A stretch of DNA of 64,000 nt, from the NCBI GenBank assembly GCA_022641835.1, contig CP048718.1, positions 992,001-1,056,000 of the forward strand. The letters run 5' to 3'. The position numbers and the translations under genes were made by a program. This stretch comes from Petasospora fabianii (taxonomy: Eukaryota; Ascomycota; Saccharomycetes; Phaffomycetales; Wickerhamomycetaceae). Numbering within the stretch: the first letter of the stretch is position 1; each line of letters opens with the position of its first letter. Below the pieces are notes generated by a model. It was not told the origin of the DNA and ran no database searches. It worked only from the letters and a program-made list of their open reading frames with translations. This document shows, piece after piece, positions 45,554-55,991 of this stretch.

Positions 45554-45997
45554 TGACTGTTTGCAACTATTATAGATAGTTAACTGATTGATATTATAGC
45601 ATATAAGCAATAAAAAATTAATTTTCCAAAATATATAAAAGTTTTGTAGCAAGTCTGATTGGTAAACTACTATATTTCTGTCTTCAATTCAGCATAAAAC
45701 CCCAAAAAAATTATGATGTACCCCTAAAAAGCACTAAAATAACTATATATGGAGCTAAAAACTACCATTATATACTAACCACTTACTTCAATATCATTTC
45801 ACCTCCACATCTTCAAATAATAAGTGTTTAAGTCAGGTGTATCACCTCTTCTTATCCGCCGCGAGATGAAAAAGTGCGATAAAGACTTGACAGAAAAATG
45901 GGTCATTAAACTGAAAGCTGGGGGTCTTCATTAACTCTTCGCTCCTAGTATAAAGGTACACCAGTCAGATACAGTCTAGTCTGATATCCACTCCTGC
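45554..45997. other. Spacer hydantoinase to F-box-like gene 1
   Basis: AT-rich promoter region. A TACTAAC word (about 45,773) has no convincing donor site. No gene seen. Confidence 0.4.
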
Positions 45998-47548
45998 ATG
46001 CTACAGCTCTTTCCACCAGAAACTTGCTATAATATGGTAGGTTCGATGTCGCACAAAGCCATTAGTCCTGACACAGGTACTTCCTCGAACCGATCTCTCC
46101 TTGTTGATTGCCCCAATGAGATCTTCTTTCGAATATGTCAAAACATTCACTACATGGATGACTTTGCCAACCTTGCACTAGTCCCAATACTCAAGACACG
46201 TCTCAAGCACTTTGTTCGACTTGTAACGGAATGGCGGCGACTATGTTTCATCCCATCTGCGTTAAGGGACTTCCCACGGTTCTCATTTGATACACCAGCT
46301 CCAAATTATAGCATTAACTTGTGTGAGACAAACCAATTTAGCGTTGTTGATCAACTCAATGATATGTTTAGGAACGTTAAGAGTCGATCCCATGTGCATA
46401 ACATTATCTATGTCTTTGATATCAACACTCTGAGATGTCATCAAATTGCACCAACTTATAAGCCAAAATTTGATGAATTGAACGATATATTTGATGATCC
46501 ATCTTGCTTTATTGTGTCAGGGAGATCAGCAGTAACGATTAATGCGTTTGAAGTGAAGCCAGAGCAATTCCAGGCAGCTTTCCTCCAGGAGTTAGTTTAT
46601 GATGGAAAGGGTGGTGTATTTCCCTGGCTTAAACCTCGTAAGGTAAAGATCTATGGTGATGTTCCATGGGATAGTGGTTATGTAAACTTTGATTGTGTTG
46701 AGGATCTGATTGCCCACTATGAGATGCGTCATGGATCACACACTGGTCATGAATTGGGTCAGAGGATGAAAGTATCAGGTGTCACTGCATCTTGTTTAAA
46801 GACAATTGAGCTTAATGAGGTGACCGTTATCAGAGGACTTGATCTTCCAGTTGTTGAAACTTTTGATCTTACTTTAACTTCTGCATCAGATGCAAGGAGA
46901 AACAATACAGCTGAGTTGTTTCGACCACATGTTTCAAATATCAATGCTCCACTTTGTAAACAGTTTTGGGTGACGGTTGATACCGAGACTTGGCTTGATT
47001 CTGATCTTGAGACCCCAATACATATTCATCCTGAGGTTTTGCAACTGTCTTTCCCGAGTCTCACAGAGTTTTCGCTCAATTACAGGGCGAAAGTTGTTCA
47101 TGATGATATCAAGAATCTAAGGATTCTCCATGACTCAGGTGTGGTATTACATGGAAATCCATCACAAGAATTGATTGGATGGCCATCTGCTGAGAAGATT
47201 CAGATTCATGGACCACCTATCTGGCCAACATTCCTCATTGGCTGCTCAAAAGTGAAAGAACTCATACTGATCATGAAGCTAGGTCCAACCCATAGATGCA
47301 AGACGTTGGGTACTATGGAGAACTTGGAACGGCTTGAGCTCCATGAAACATCAGAAGACGTACGATCTCCATATGAGAAGAGTAACTCTTTTGGTACAGT
47401 TTCAAATTTTTCAGACTTTATCAAGGCTCCAAATCTCATCACACTAAAATGGACCCAAGATGTCAAACACAACCTCATCACATTGACTCAACAAGATCTC
47501 TTAAAGATGCCCCATTTGAAGCACTTGGAAACCAATCAGCCTACTTAA
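45998..47548 (+). CDS. F-box-like protein with LRR-like C terminus, tandem copy 1
   Basis: 516 residues from the ATG at 45998; Met13 and Met17 are alternative starts. Residues 37-75 resemble an F-box (LLVDCPNEIFFRICQNIHYMD, then ANLALVPILKTRLKHF), the segment that docks substrate receptors to Skp1 in SCF ubiquitin ligases. The rest is a loose alternation of beta-like and helical segments with leucine-rich spacing (TMENLERLELHETSED, APNLITLKW). It is clearly paralogous to the next gene: PNEIFFRIC against PNELFFRAC, PNYSINLCE against PEFSINLIE, IAHYEMR against TIHYELR, GWPSAEKI against GWPCANEI. No S. cerevisiae counterpart is recognised. Function is unknown. Confidence 0.75.
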   Translation: MLQLFPPETCYNMVGSMSHKAISPDTGTSSNRSLLVDCPNEIFFRICQNIHYMDDFANLALVPILKTRLKHFVRLVTEWRRLCFIPSALRDFPRFSFDTPAPNYSINLCETNQFSVVDQLNDMFRNVKSRSHVHNIIYVFDINTLRCHQIAPTYKPKFDELNDIFDDPSCFIVSGRSAVTINAFEVKPEQFQAAFLQELVYDGKGGVFPWLKPRKVKIYGDVPWDSGYVNFDCVEDLIAHYEMRHGSHTGHELGQRMKVSGVTASCLKTIELNEVTVIRGLDLPVVETFDLTLTSASDARRNNTAELFRPHVSNINAPLCKQFWVTVDTETWLDSDLETPIHIHPEVLQLSFPSLTEFSLNYRAKVVHDDIKNLRILHDSGVVLHGNPSQELIGWPSAEKIQIHGPPIWPTFLIGCSKVKELILIMKLGPTHRCKTLGTMENLERLELHETSEDVRSPYEKSNSFGTVSNFSDFIKAPNLITLKWTQDVKHNLITLTQQDLLKMPHLKHLETNQPT

Positions 47549-47830
47549 GTACATATAAGTTGTGTATGATCCTGTATAACTCTATATAAACACTAATACT
47601 AACACTAATACTAATACTAATAGTAGTACACCCGAATGGACTCAAGTTAGAGTTGAGGGTGGCTTAGAGGAATAAGAAAATTTATGTTGCGCGCACGACC
47701 TCGCGGAGAAGCCATTTTGACCCATAACATTGAACTAGTTTGAGATGTTATTTCACCCTTTGGTTGGTTATTCTTTGCGCATAAACTGTCTCTGTTTCCT
47801 TCTTTATCTTCATCTTTTGTCTCTCTTTTC

Positions 47831-49957
47831 ATGCCACAGTCTATGCGGCACCACAGTCTGCTGCTTGATCTACCAAACGAGCTCTTCTTCAGGGCTTGTT
47901 GGTACATATATGACGTTAAGGACCTGGCATCACTTGCAGCTATTCCTGCAGTGGCTGAACGATTACAGCAATTCATAAGGGTAATATCAGGAAATGAGAG
48001 ACTTAGTTCTCTTCCAAGTATCTTTGAAAAGTTCCAAAGGTTCGAATTCCGAACCATGGCACCAGAATTCTCTATCAACCTCATTGAAATCGATTCTACA
48101 AACAAGATATCAAGAGCTCTGTTTCAGAAACTATATGTCACACAGACAAATATAAGGAACTTCCTGTTGATAGTTGGGATGGTGGGTCTAAGGAGACCCG
48201 ACCCATATTCCCTAGAATGGATATGGCCAGAAGTGACAGTGTTGGAAAGGGAATCATTAAGGAAAGAGTTCAACTATCGATGTATAGTCGTTTGTACAAC
48301 TAAGAAATTTGTACTTGATGGTTGTAAAGTTGATTCATCTGTTGGTATACTGGATGCTGGTGCATGTGAAGAGTTTACACTGAGGAGAACGTTATTTGTG
48401 GGAGATAATCGTTGGTGTTGTGTTAAGCAAGTACACCCAAAGATACTCAACATCGATGACTGTTCAAGTAATTGGTGGGCAGTTCTTGATCAAAACCGTT
48501 TAAAAGAAATTACAATCCATTATGAACTTCGAGACCCTCAGGACACTTCTCCAAGATACCCATATGATATCAACATCACATCATTGGCTATCAACTTACA
48601 CGACATGTCATTCCGTTGTCTCAAATATCTTGATCTTGATAACGTCAACTGTCTCAATGATATCCAATTCCCTGCTCTCTTGACACTGTGTCTCAAGATC
48701 ACAGCCAAGACTAAAAACTATAAAGAATTGGTGATACCACTTATCAGAAACGTCTCAGCACCATGTCTTAAAATTTTACAAGTTGAAGTTGTTAATATCT
48801 TCCCAGAGGTTATTAACTTTCAAGTCCCCATTTGCAAATCCTTTTCGATGAAAGTTACTGATTATATCGAAAACTTTTATGAATTGAAAGATACACATGT
48901 TGATAAGACCAATTTCTTTGATATTAAGTATGAAGATTTATACAATAAGGTCCCACCAGAAGGTACAATTCATGAAAGAGAAATCCCATCTGCTCTCTAT
49001 GGCTGGCCATGCGCAAATGAGATCATCTTATACGATTGCTCCAATATGTTCCAAAGTCTTGATCATTTCACATATGGTACCACAGTGACAATTGTTTATC
49101 AACACTCAAGACAAGATAGCATGAGATACTGTCCTCAATCACGACCAGACATTCCAAACATCATAAGACTTAACTTTATTGACAAGATTAGTGTTATTGA
49201 GCATAAGAATTTTAACTATTTTAAGCCACTTTTCACAGCAAATGGTATAACATTGGAATACTTATATGTTAGCAGATCAATTACATCAAGACTTTATCTT
49301 GACTTCAATGACCTCAACGATTGTCTTCCAGCACTTAAAACTGTTCACATTGAAAGAAACAATAAGAAAGATATCATCGTCACAGATCGTCCAATTCTTA
49401 GACATCTTGATGATCTTATCTTAGAACACTATGAGATTCCAGATGCTCTCAGATTGTTAACTAGTCTAAGACACTCACCATTAAAGACTATAATTCTCGG
49501 TCAATCATCCTTAAGTTGGGAAGACCCCGGTGATGTGCCATGGGAAGACCAATTGGCAACTACTCTAAAGATCTTCTCCAAGACAATGAAAACAGCAATC
49601 ATTTGTTTCGAAGATAGACTTGCCAGAGTCGCCCCAGTGAGATGTATTTCACTTAAAGGTCTAACAGAACTTGTTGACTTGAGTGTTGCCGGTTGTGAAA
49701 CACTCATATTGAGAGATTGTCCATCATTAAGTGTGGTTCAAGTGAGAGTTGGTGAGATGTGGCACACTGTACCCCCTGAATGGTTCGAAACACTAGATGA
49801 TTGTATCAAATTAGATGTTGCAGCCTTTGGAGAATCATTTGTTCCTGTTGGTGAAACACATTGGATGGCTACAGGCAAGAGAAAAGCTTCAGCAGTACTA
49901 TGTAAAGATGACGATACAAGACGCCGATGCTTAGGTATGTACCATTCTAAGAAGTAA
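47831..49957 (+). CDS. F-box-like protein with LRR-like C terminus, tandem copy 2
   Basis: 708 residues, nearly 200 longer than copy 1, mostly by extra C-terminal repeats. F-box-like region at about 9-50: LLLDLPNELFFRACWYIYDV, LASLAAIPAVAERLQQF. Repeated stretches such as FRCLKYLDLDNVNCLNDI, APCLKILQVEVVNIF, LPALKTVHIERNN, LRHLDDLILEHY (as HLDDLILEHY) and CETLILRDCPSL give an LRR-like solenoid. It ends in a short basic tail (KRKAS, RRRCLGMYHSKK). The gene follows copy 1 on the same strand by 282 bp, so a tandem duplication with divergence is likely. Role unknown; a substrate receptor of SCF is the simplest reading. Confidence 0.78.
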   Translation: MPQSMRHHSLLLDLPNELFFRACWYIYDVKDLASLAAIPAVAERLQQFIRVISGNERLSSLPSIFEKFQRFEFRTMAPEFSINLIEIDSTNKISRALFQKLYVTQTNIRNFLLIVGMVGLRRPDPYSLEWIWPEVTVLERESLRKEFNYRCIVVCTTKKFVLDGCKVDSSVGILDAGACEEFTLRRTLFVGDNRWCCVKQVHPKILNIDDCSSNWWAVLDQNRLKEITIHYELRDPQDTSPRYPYDINITSLAINLHDMSFRCLKYLDLDNVNCLNDIQFPALLTLCLKITAKTKNYKELVIPLIRNVSAPCLKILQVEVVNIFPEVINFQVPICKSFSMKVTDYIENFYELKDTHVDKTNFFDIKYEDLYNKVPPEGTIHEREIPSALYGWPCANEIILYDCSNMFQSLDHFTYGTTVTIVYQHSRQDSMRYCPQSRPDIPNIIRLNFIDKISVIEHKNFNYFKPLFTANGITLEYLYVSRSITSRLYLDFNDLNDCLPALKTVHIERNNKKDIIVTDRPILRHLDDLILEHYEIPDALRLLTSLRHSPLKTIILGQSSLSWEDPGDVPWEDQLATTLKIFSKTMKTAIICFEDRLARVAPVRCISLKGLTELVDLSVAGCETLILRDCPSLSVVQVRVGEMWHTVPPEWFETLDDCIKLDVAAFGESFVPVGETHWMATGKRKASAVLCKDDDTRRRCLGMYHSKK

Positions 49958-50175
49958 ATACATATCGATCTAAACCTCTCTGGTATCAGCTAATAGAGTA
50001 AGTAGACAACTATAGAGTAAAATAGACACTAAGACATCATCATTATAACTTATTATAAGAAGTGTGCCCCAACTCATTCGCGAATTTAACTTGATCAACT
50101 TCTAAGACGAAAAGACGACGAACTCAACTACGACGGTTTAACATCAAATCATAGACGATTTACAGAGATTAAACT

Positions 50176-51753
50176 ATGGCTCAGGCAAATAGTTTGCTAC
50201 AGGTTTATGGAGGTGGTGAGTATATCTTCTGCTCGCTTGGCCGTGGTGCTGCCCGTTGGTTGGTTGCCCGCTTGCGAGGTTCTTATAACGCGTCCCGTAA
50301 TCAATGAACTCAAGTGTACTAACAATTCATATCAATAGACGAAGTTGCTGCCTTGGTCCTTGACCCTGGTTCACAGACAACTAGAGCAGGATTTGCAGGA
50401 GAGGACTCACCACGTGTGATTCTTCCATCATATGTCGGTGTGAATCCAGACCAGATGGATATTGACGATGATGAAGATGATGATGATGAGACCACGCCAA
50501 AGAAGCCTGTTAAGAAGAGACAGAACACATATTACGCCGAGAGTTCAATTGATTACCCTAAGGCAAATGCAAATGTTAATCCAATTGTGAAAGATGGTAT
50601 CATTCAGGACTGGGATTCCGCTGTTGAGCAGTGGCAATACATCTTTGACAATCTTCACGCTGATTATACCGAACAACCTCTACTCCTAACAGAACCTGTA
50701 TGGAACACGGAAGAAAACAGAAAAAAATCACTTGAAGTGTCACTTGAACAATTCCAATTCCCAGGATTCTACCTCGCATCGTCACCAACATGCGTGGCTT
50801 TTGCTCAAGGTCGTCCATCAGCACTTGTAGTTGATATTGGTCATGACGTTGTCAGCGTAACACCCGTCGTTGATGGTATGTGCCTCGCAAGAACAACACT
50901 CAAGACACACTATGCTGGAAACTACCTGTCTACACAACTTCAAAAGAAGCTCGAAGCTACCAAAACGGAAGTCGTACCCCTTTACAAGGTCAAGTCTAAA
51001 GTGTTCACCTCACCAACAGAAACACCAAACTGGGTCCCAAAGACACTTACGGGACCAATCACACAGTCCTTTGATGATTATCAAATCGAAAAGACGTTAC
51101 ATGGAATCAAAGAGTCACTTCTAAGAGTACCACGTGAACCACTCACAGACACAAAGCTTACGGATGAAGAGGAAGCCGAGACACATCCAAAACGTTCGTA
51201 TGAGTTACCAAACGGTCATGCAATTGAGTTTGGTCGTGATAGATTTGAGATTGCTGACTCTATCTTTGATCCAAAGAACTATGCTATTCCTGAGTTTGTC
51301 CCAGAGAGTGGTGAACCAGAGATTAATTCCAAGAATGATTACGTTCCTTTAAAGAGACCATTAAAGAAGACTGCTGATGAAGAAGATGAAAAATCAGGTA
51401 AGAAGACCAAGAAAGATATCCCAGATTATCGTGGTCTCTCCGAATTAACGTCGTATGCGTTGAGTCTGGTTGATGTCGATATCAGAGCCCAACTCGCTCA
51501 TAACATCATTGTCACTGGTGGCTCCTCTTTGATTACGGGTTTAAACGAGAGATTGTATTTGGAACTCACCAGAGATCATCCAGGTTTGAAAATTCGTGTT
51601 CACTCTAGTGGATCCACTGCTGAGAGAAAGTTCCAATCATGGATTGGTGGTTCAGTGTTATCCTCCTTGGGTACTTTCCATCAGTTGTGGGTGAGTAAGA
51701 AGGAGTATGAGGAGGTTGGTGTTGATAGATTATTGGCCCAGAGATTTAGATAA
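50176..51753 (+). CDS. ARP4: Actin-related protein 4, chromatin remodeller subunit (spliced)
   Basis: 484 residues after joining 50176-50215 to 50339-51753. Nuclear actin-related protein shared by NuA4, SWR1 and INO80. The short exon 1 plus splice gives SLLQVYGGDEVAALVLDPGS, matching LQVYGGDEVSAVVIDPGS of S. cerevisiae. Actin-fold motifs: TTRAGFAGEDSPRVILPS, LLLTEPVWNTEENRKKSLE, VVDIGHDVVSVTPVVDGM, IIVTGGSSLITGLNERL, and the terminal SWIGGSVLSSLGTFHQLW with SKKEYEEVGVDRLL. Arp4-specific acidic and Lys-rich insertions occur after residue 50 and near 330-360. An unspliced reading from 50353 would have no ATG and lose the first strand, so the intron is preferred. It lies between the F-box pair and HEL1. 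Confidence 0.96.
50216..50338 (+). other. Spliceosomal intron of ARP4
   Basis: 123 bases: donor GTGAGT at 50216, branch point TACTAAC at 50317-50323, acceptor TAG ending at 50338. Phase 1. S. cerevisiae ARP4 has no intron. Confidence 0.92.
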
Positions 51754-51835
51754 TAAGCAAGGCAATCAAAAATGTTATGTACACTATAACTCATAGCAAT
51801 GTTATGAATATAATCTTTCATTATTAATCCCCTCT

Positions 51836-53338
51836 TTAGTTGGTGATATCCAAAGTCCCAGCCTTAATACAATCCATAGCAGTCAGCACCATGGCCCTTT
51901 GACTATCACCAGCCTGGTGAGCTTTGTTTAAAAACTCCAACTTACTGTTGACAATCTCCTGAGGTTCTTCAATCTCAAAAAGCTTTGACAATGCCTCCAC
52001 AGAGTTTGCAAGTCTAGCCTGAGCATTCTCTAGCAACACCAACATATTACCCTGGTCACAAAAATAAGCAAATGCATATGTCCATTTCAAAGTACGTCTA
52101 GCTTTTAAAAGAGCTCCTGCTGCTTCCGAGAGGAATTGTGCTTCGATCCATGAAATACCCATGTTCTCTTGAAGAACACGGACCGAGTCTTCAACATCGG
52201 TACAACGCCTCGTATCCTGCCTGGAAGATATGTCATGTGTCTGAAAGAGCCCATAGTAGTGAAGATATCTTTGCAATGATTGCTTTGTTGCCTCCTTATC
52301 GAGTTTGTCCTCCTTCTTTGTCTCAGCTTTATATCGATTACACTGATAGTATGACGTTCCATGCAGACCCCAATCGCCTCCACAGATCCAACAAAATTCA
52401 TGATGACACTTCTTACATGTCATGTGGTTACAACCACCATTCTTCTCAATGGCTGTGGAACACTTACCACAAGTCTTGGTGTTCGTCGAGATCCATTTGA
52501 CCGTCTCAGAGTCATCTTTACACTTTTTGACCCAAGCAGCCGTAGCATCACACGGAGATGGAGAGTGGTTTTCCAGACCACATGATAAACAAAACTCGTG
52601 ACCCCTTTTACATTCTGCGATGGGTACACACTTCTCTTTCAACTTGGCAGCAACAACGGACGGTTGTACAATCTCAACGAGCATGGTACAATCAGGAGCA
52701 GGGCACCATTTGAATGTAGAATGTCTCTCAACAAAGGACTTTATGGAGCTTTCAAGAAGTTTATTGCTTACACCTGTTCCACAAACTGCGTCAATATCGG
52801 AAGGGTCCAATGACAAATCACAACCGGGGCATCTGATAACATCACCCTTTTGGACCCTCTCGTTGATATATCTCTTATAGCATTTGAGACAGTATTCGTG
52901 ACCACAGCTGACTTGAAAGGAGTCGTGTTCTTGCTCACAGCAGATAGGACACATAAAGTCGTCAGAATTGTTATAGTGGCGCTTCCCTGTGGCCAGGAGA
53001 TCTGTGCCATTAGCGGTATCTCCTAAGATTCCCGCCTCGTCTCGTACTTTGTCTGGGTTTTCCATGTATGAGTCCATGAGCTTCTCCCGGTTCCACTTGA
53101 AGTGGTGAAGCAGTGTTATTGTGTCGTTCTGTGAGAGACCCAACACCTCAGAGAGCTCCTTAGCATGACCTGCCATTCGTTCTGTTAAATCAGCGGTTGT
53201 GTGGGCAACGTACTCCGAGTGCCTTGGCCTCGTGGTGTTAGCGATGTACTCATCGTCCTCGGCATTTGACTCATCCTCTGTGTACTCGTCGAAGGACTCC
53301 ATAGCCTCGTCGGAGTCGTAGTACTCCTGATCGCTCAT
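51836..53338 (-). CDS. HEL1: RBR-type E3 ubiquitin ligase, Ariadne family (Hel1)
   Basis: 500 residues. Ariadne-class RING-IBR-RING ligase; the S. cerevisiae gene (YKR017C) helps degrade excess histones. After an acidic N terminus and a UBA-like segment (LSEVLGLSQNDTITLLHHFKW), RING1 begins near 129 (CPICCEQEHDSFQVSCGHEYC), the IBR near 205-265 (KWCPAPDC to SCGLENHSPSPC), and RING2 near 290 (CGKCSTAIEKNGGCNHMTC), whose GGC cysteine before NHMTC is the thioester-forming residue position. The Ariadne domain fills the C-terminal half. It heads the block HEL1-IML2-IRS4, identical in order and orientation to S. cerevisiae YKR017C-YKR019C. Confidence 0.95.
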   Translation of the reverse strand: MSDQEYYDSDEAMESFDEYTEDESNAEDDEYIANTTRPRHSEYVAHTTADLTERMAGHAKELSEVLGLSQNDTITLLHHFKWNREKLMDSYMENPDKVRDEAGILGDTANGTDLLATGKRHYNNSDDFMCPICCEQEHDSFQVSCGHEYCLKCYKRYINERVQKGDVIRCPGCDLSLDPSDIDAVCGTGVSNKLLESSIKSFVERHSTFKWCPAPDCTMLVEIVQPSVVAAKLKEKCVPIAECKRGHEFCLSCGLENHSPSPCDATAAWVKKCKDDSETVKWISTNTKTCGKCSTAIEKNGGCNHMTCKKCHHEFCWICGGDWGLHGTSYYQCNRYKAETKKEDKLDKEATKQSLQRYLHYYGLFQTHDISSRQDTRRCTDVEDSVRVLQENMGISWIEAQFLSEAAGALLKARRTLKWTYAFAYFCDQGNMLVLLENAQARLANSVEALSKLFEIEEPQEIVNSKLEFLNKAHQAGDSQRAMVLTAMDCIKAGTLDITN

Positions 53339-53711
53339 ATTGTGGGAGTGGCGGCGTTTGTGAAAGGATACGTGCTGACGTTGATAATGGTGAAGTTGAA
53401 GGTGGCGCAGATGTAGCGCTAATTTGTATAGGAAGTAACTGTACCCTTCCCTATCTCTACCAGTTTCAGTTTATGCGATGGACACAGGAGAGAGGCAACC
53501 TAGAACAGTGTGAGCTTGAGTGGTGGACGCGTAGTGTTCTCTTTTCTGACTGTCCCTAGAGGCGAAATGATTAGTCTCATTGCTTTGTTAAATCTCCACA
53601 GTCCGCGCAGATGCTCCCGGCTCGGGCCGACTCGCGTGGGAGCCTATCAAACACCAGGGGAGAACAGGTTCTACAGAAGTAACATTTACAAAATGTTGTT
53701 ATTGCTAACAC
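53339..53711. other. HEL1 promoter / IML2 3' spacer
   Basis: 370 bp. ACGCGT at 53527-53532 is the only recognisable word. No gene seen. Confidence 0.4.
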
Positions 53712-55991
53712 TCACAGGGCATCTAAACGATCGCTGGCTGCCTTGATCTTCATCGCCACTCTAGTACTTAGCTCGTAGTCATCAGCGTACTCCTGGCCAT
53801 ATTTGAGCCATTGTCTAGCCTTCGTGAGTCCATCAACGCCATTGACCTTCCACTCAAACAACGCCCTCTCATAGAACACAGTCGGGTAGAGCCATGGATC
53901 TTCCGTAAGGTGCTTGTACTTGTACGGCTCTTTCTTGTTTCCCGGTTGGAAAGTGATGATTTTAGGAATGAGTTCTTCATCAAGGATCTTGATCCCCTCT
54001 TCTGCCCGGCCAAGACGGCGCAACGTAAGAGCTGTTAGGAACTGCTTCACCATTGTCTGGTTAGCTGTTTCTGTACTGACAGCTTTTTCAGAGATAGAGT
54101 AACTCAACAATTTTTGAGAAGTAACAAGGTTGTCCTCGTACATCCGGTTATAACCGTTCCAGAAGTACATCAGCTCATGTGTAGGAGAAACACCAATAGC
54201 ATCAATTAGCGAACACTTGTTCTTCTTGGCATTGGCGTCAAATTGAGCAGTCTTTCTCAAAACAAACTTGTCAAATGGCATCAGCTTCGTCTTTTGTTTG
54301 GCGTAAATTGGAGCCTTTATGATCAACTCCTCAGCCTTCTTCTTGAATTCTTCTTCACGCTTCAACTGCTCTGGGTCGGTGATAAGACCTAATCTGCACA
54401 TTCTGTAGAGCTCCAAGTAGCAAGAACCAGCAGCATAACCGTATAATGCAGGAGACCATGCGTTAATCTCAATCAACTTCAAAAATTCAGCTGCGGCCCT
54501 CTCATAGTTATGCATAAACGTTAAGATCATAACTCTGTCAAATCTTAACAATGCCTCAACCTGTCTCATTCTAATCGGTCTCTTAAGTGAATCTAGGAGT
54601 CCCAAAGATTCCTCGAGACGACCCCTTGAGGCGAGCATTCTAGCCTCCTGAAGTAACCACAGCGCAGAGTTTGGGAATAACGCACGGGCGTAGAGTAAGG
54701 CATCTTCAAGTTTCTTTCCAGGGTGCAATAGAGTTGGGGCACCGGTGCCTTGATAAGCTTGTGATTCAGCATCCATAATCTTTTTACTTCTCACTTTCTT
54801 CAAAGCCAACTCTGTATCGTCGTTATCTTCATCAAAAGTTGCCTCCCTTGAGAATGTAGTTGAGAGAGGATCTGGAATATCGAAATCTGCATCTGTGAAC
54901 TGAAATGGACCATCATAAAAAACCAACAATGCAAGAAGACCTATAGATCCATGAACGTTACGTCCTTGAACACTCTTCCAAATCATACGAAGTGCATCCT
55001 CCTTGTTGGCAGACATTCCAAAGACACTGAGAACCTTACCCACTGCAGGTGGGATGAGAGAGATGACAAGTTGAAGAATTCCAAAGCACAAGTTAGTACC
55101 ACTGACAATGAACTCCTCAATAGTACCTTGTGATGACTCGAGCGATGGGGTGGTGGATGGTTCCGGTGTTTTCTCCTTGGCCATTGCTTCAGTACTACTT
55201 TGTTGATACCCCACTGTGCTTCTTAATCTTTCCGTAGCAGGGGTATTTCCAATATGTGATCCCTCGAGACGAGACATACGCATGCACTGAACCTTATCAG
55301 CCAGATCTGTAACGCTTCGATCCGAGAGGATTTCCTGAGACATGGTGAATGGAATATCACTGCTGTGTGTTGGACCAGCACTTGAGCTTGCATCCATGGC
55401 GCTAACAAAAGACGAGCCGGATGATGCACCAGACTCATAGGCCCTTGGAGAGCCAGATCTTGCGGCATCGAGTTTCCTTTTCTTCTCATTGGCCTTGATT
55501 TGGGTTCTGACCTCATCTAGGATCTGATAGGCTTTCCTCAATTTCAACAATGCCTTGGCTGACTCGATCATGCTCTCGCTCATCAACATAATGAGCGCAT
55601 GCAAAAGCGTTGCCTCTGCATATGTGACGGCATAAACTGTCCCCGGTGGGAAGTTTGCACTTGTCTTTAACTTGATCTTCTGGTGCTTGGCTCGATCACG
55701 GGTACTGAGTTGTTCAGCCTTGGAGAGAATCTCACCAGCTTTTCTCATCACCTCCGGCTCGAATCCGAGTGTTGCTTCGAGGAAGTGGATCACGCCACTG
55801 GCGAGTGTCTTAATAGTGGAGTCTGGATCGTCGTTGATCAAGTGAAGGCCCTCCTCAGTACGATCATCTAGCAGAAAGTCCATGGCTTGGAGGGAAACTT
55901 CAAAGTCGTGCGCTAGTTGGAGCACCATTGGGGCTGCAGCCGCTTCGGAGAGAGACGGTTCTGACCGCTTGAGGCCGAGCGCACGAAGCAT
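53712..55991 (-). CDS. IML2: Mitochondrial outer-membrane inclusion-clearance protein Iml2
   Basis: 759 residues. Iml2/TTC39 family of TPR-like helical-repeat proteins found on the mitochondrial outer membrane and in the cytosol; implicated in clearing protein inclusions near lipid droplets. Family blocks: LAHDFEVSLQAMDFLLDDRTEEG, IHFLEATLGFEPEVM, PGTVYAVTYAEATLLHAL, SRLEGSHIGNTPATERLR, RNVHGSIGLLALLVFYDGPFQF (near residue 347), TLLHPGKKLEDALLYARALF and ELMYFWNGYNRMYED. Helical repeats extend to the C terminus (ALFEWKVNGVDGLTKARQWL). A Ser/Pro-rich loop lies at about 190-230. Middle member of the HEL1-IML2-IRS4 block. Confidence 0.96.
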   Translation of the reverse strand: MLRALGLKRSEPSLSEAAAAPMVLQLAHDFEVSLQAMDFLLDDRTEEGLHLINDDPDSTIKTLASGVIHFLEATLGFEPEVMRKAGEILSKAEQLSTRDRAKHQKIKLKTSANFPPGTVYAVTYAEATLLHALIMLMSESMIESAKALLKLRKAYQILDEVRTQIKANEKKRKLDAARSGSPRAYESGASSGSSFVSAMDASSSAGPTHSSDIPFTMSQEILSDRSVTDLADKVQCMRMSRLEGSHIGNTPATERLRSTVGYQQSSTEAMAKEKTPEPSTTPSLESSQGTIEEFIVSGTNLCFGILQLVISLIPPAVGKVLSVFGMSANKEDALRMIWKSVQGRNVHGSIGLLALLVFYDGPFQFTDADFDIPDPLSTTFSREATFDEDNDDTELALKKVRSKKIMDAESQAYQGTGAPTLLHPGKKLEDALLYARALFPNSALWLLQEARMLASRGRLEESLGLLDSLKRPIRMRQVEALLRFDRVMILTFMHNYERAAAEFLKLIEINAWSPALYGYAAGSCYLELYRMCRLGLITDPEQLKREEEFKKKAEELIIKAPIYAKQKTKLMPFDKFVLRKTAQFDANAKKNKCSLIDAIGVSPTHELMYFWNGYNRMYEDNLVTSQKLLSYSISEKAVSTETANQTMVKQFLTALTLRRLGRAEEGIKILDEELIPKIITFQPGNKKEPYKYKHLTEDPWLYPTVFYERALFEWKVNGVDGLTKARQWLKYGQEYADDYELSTRVAMKIKAASDRLDAL

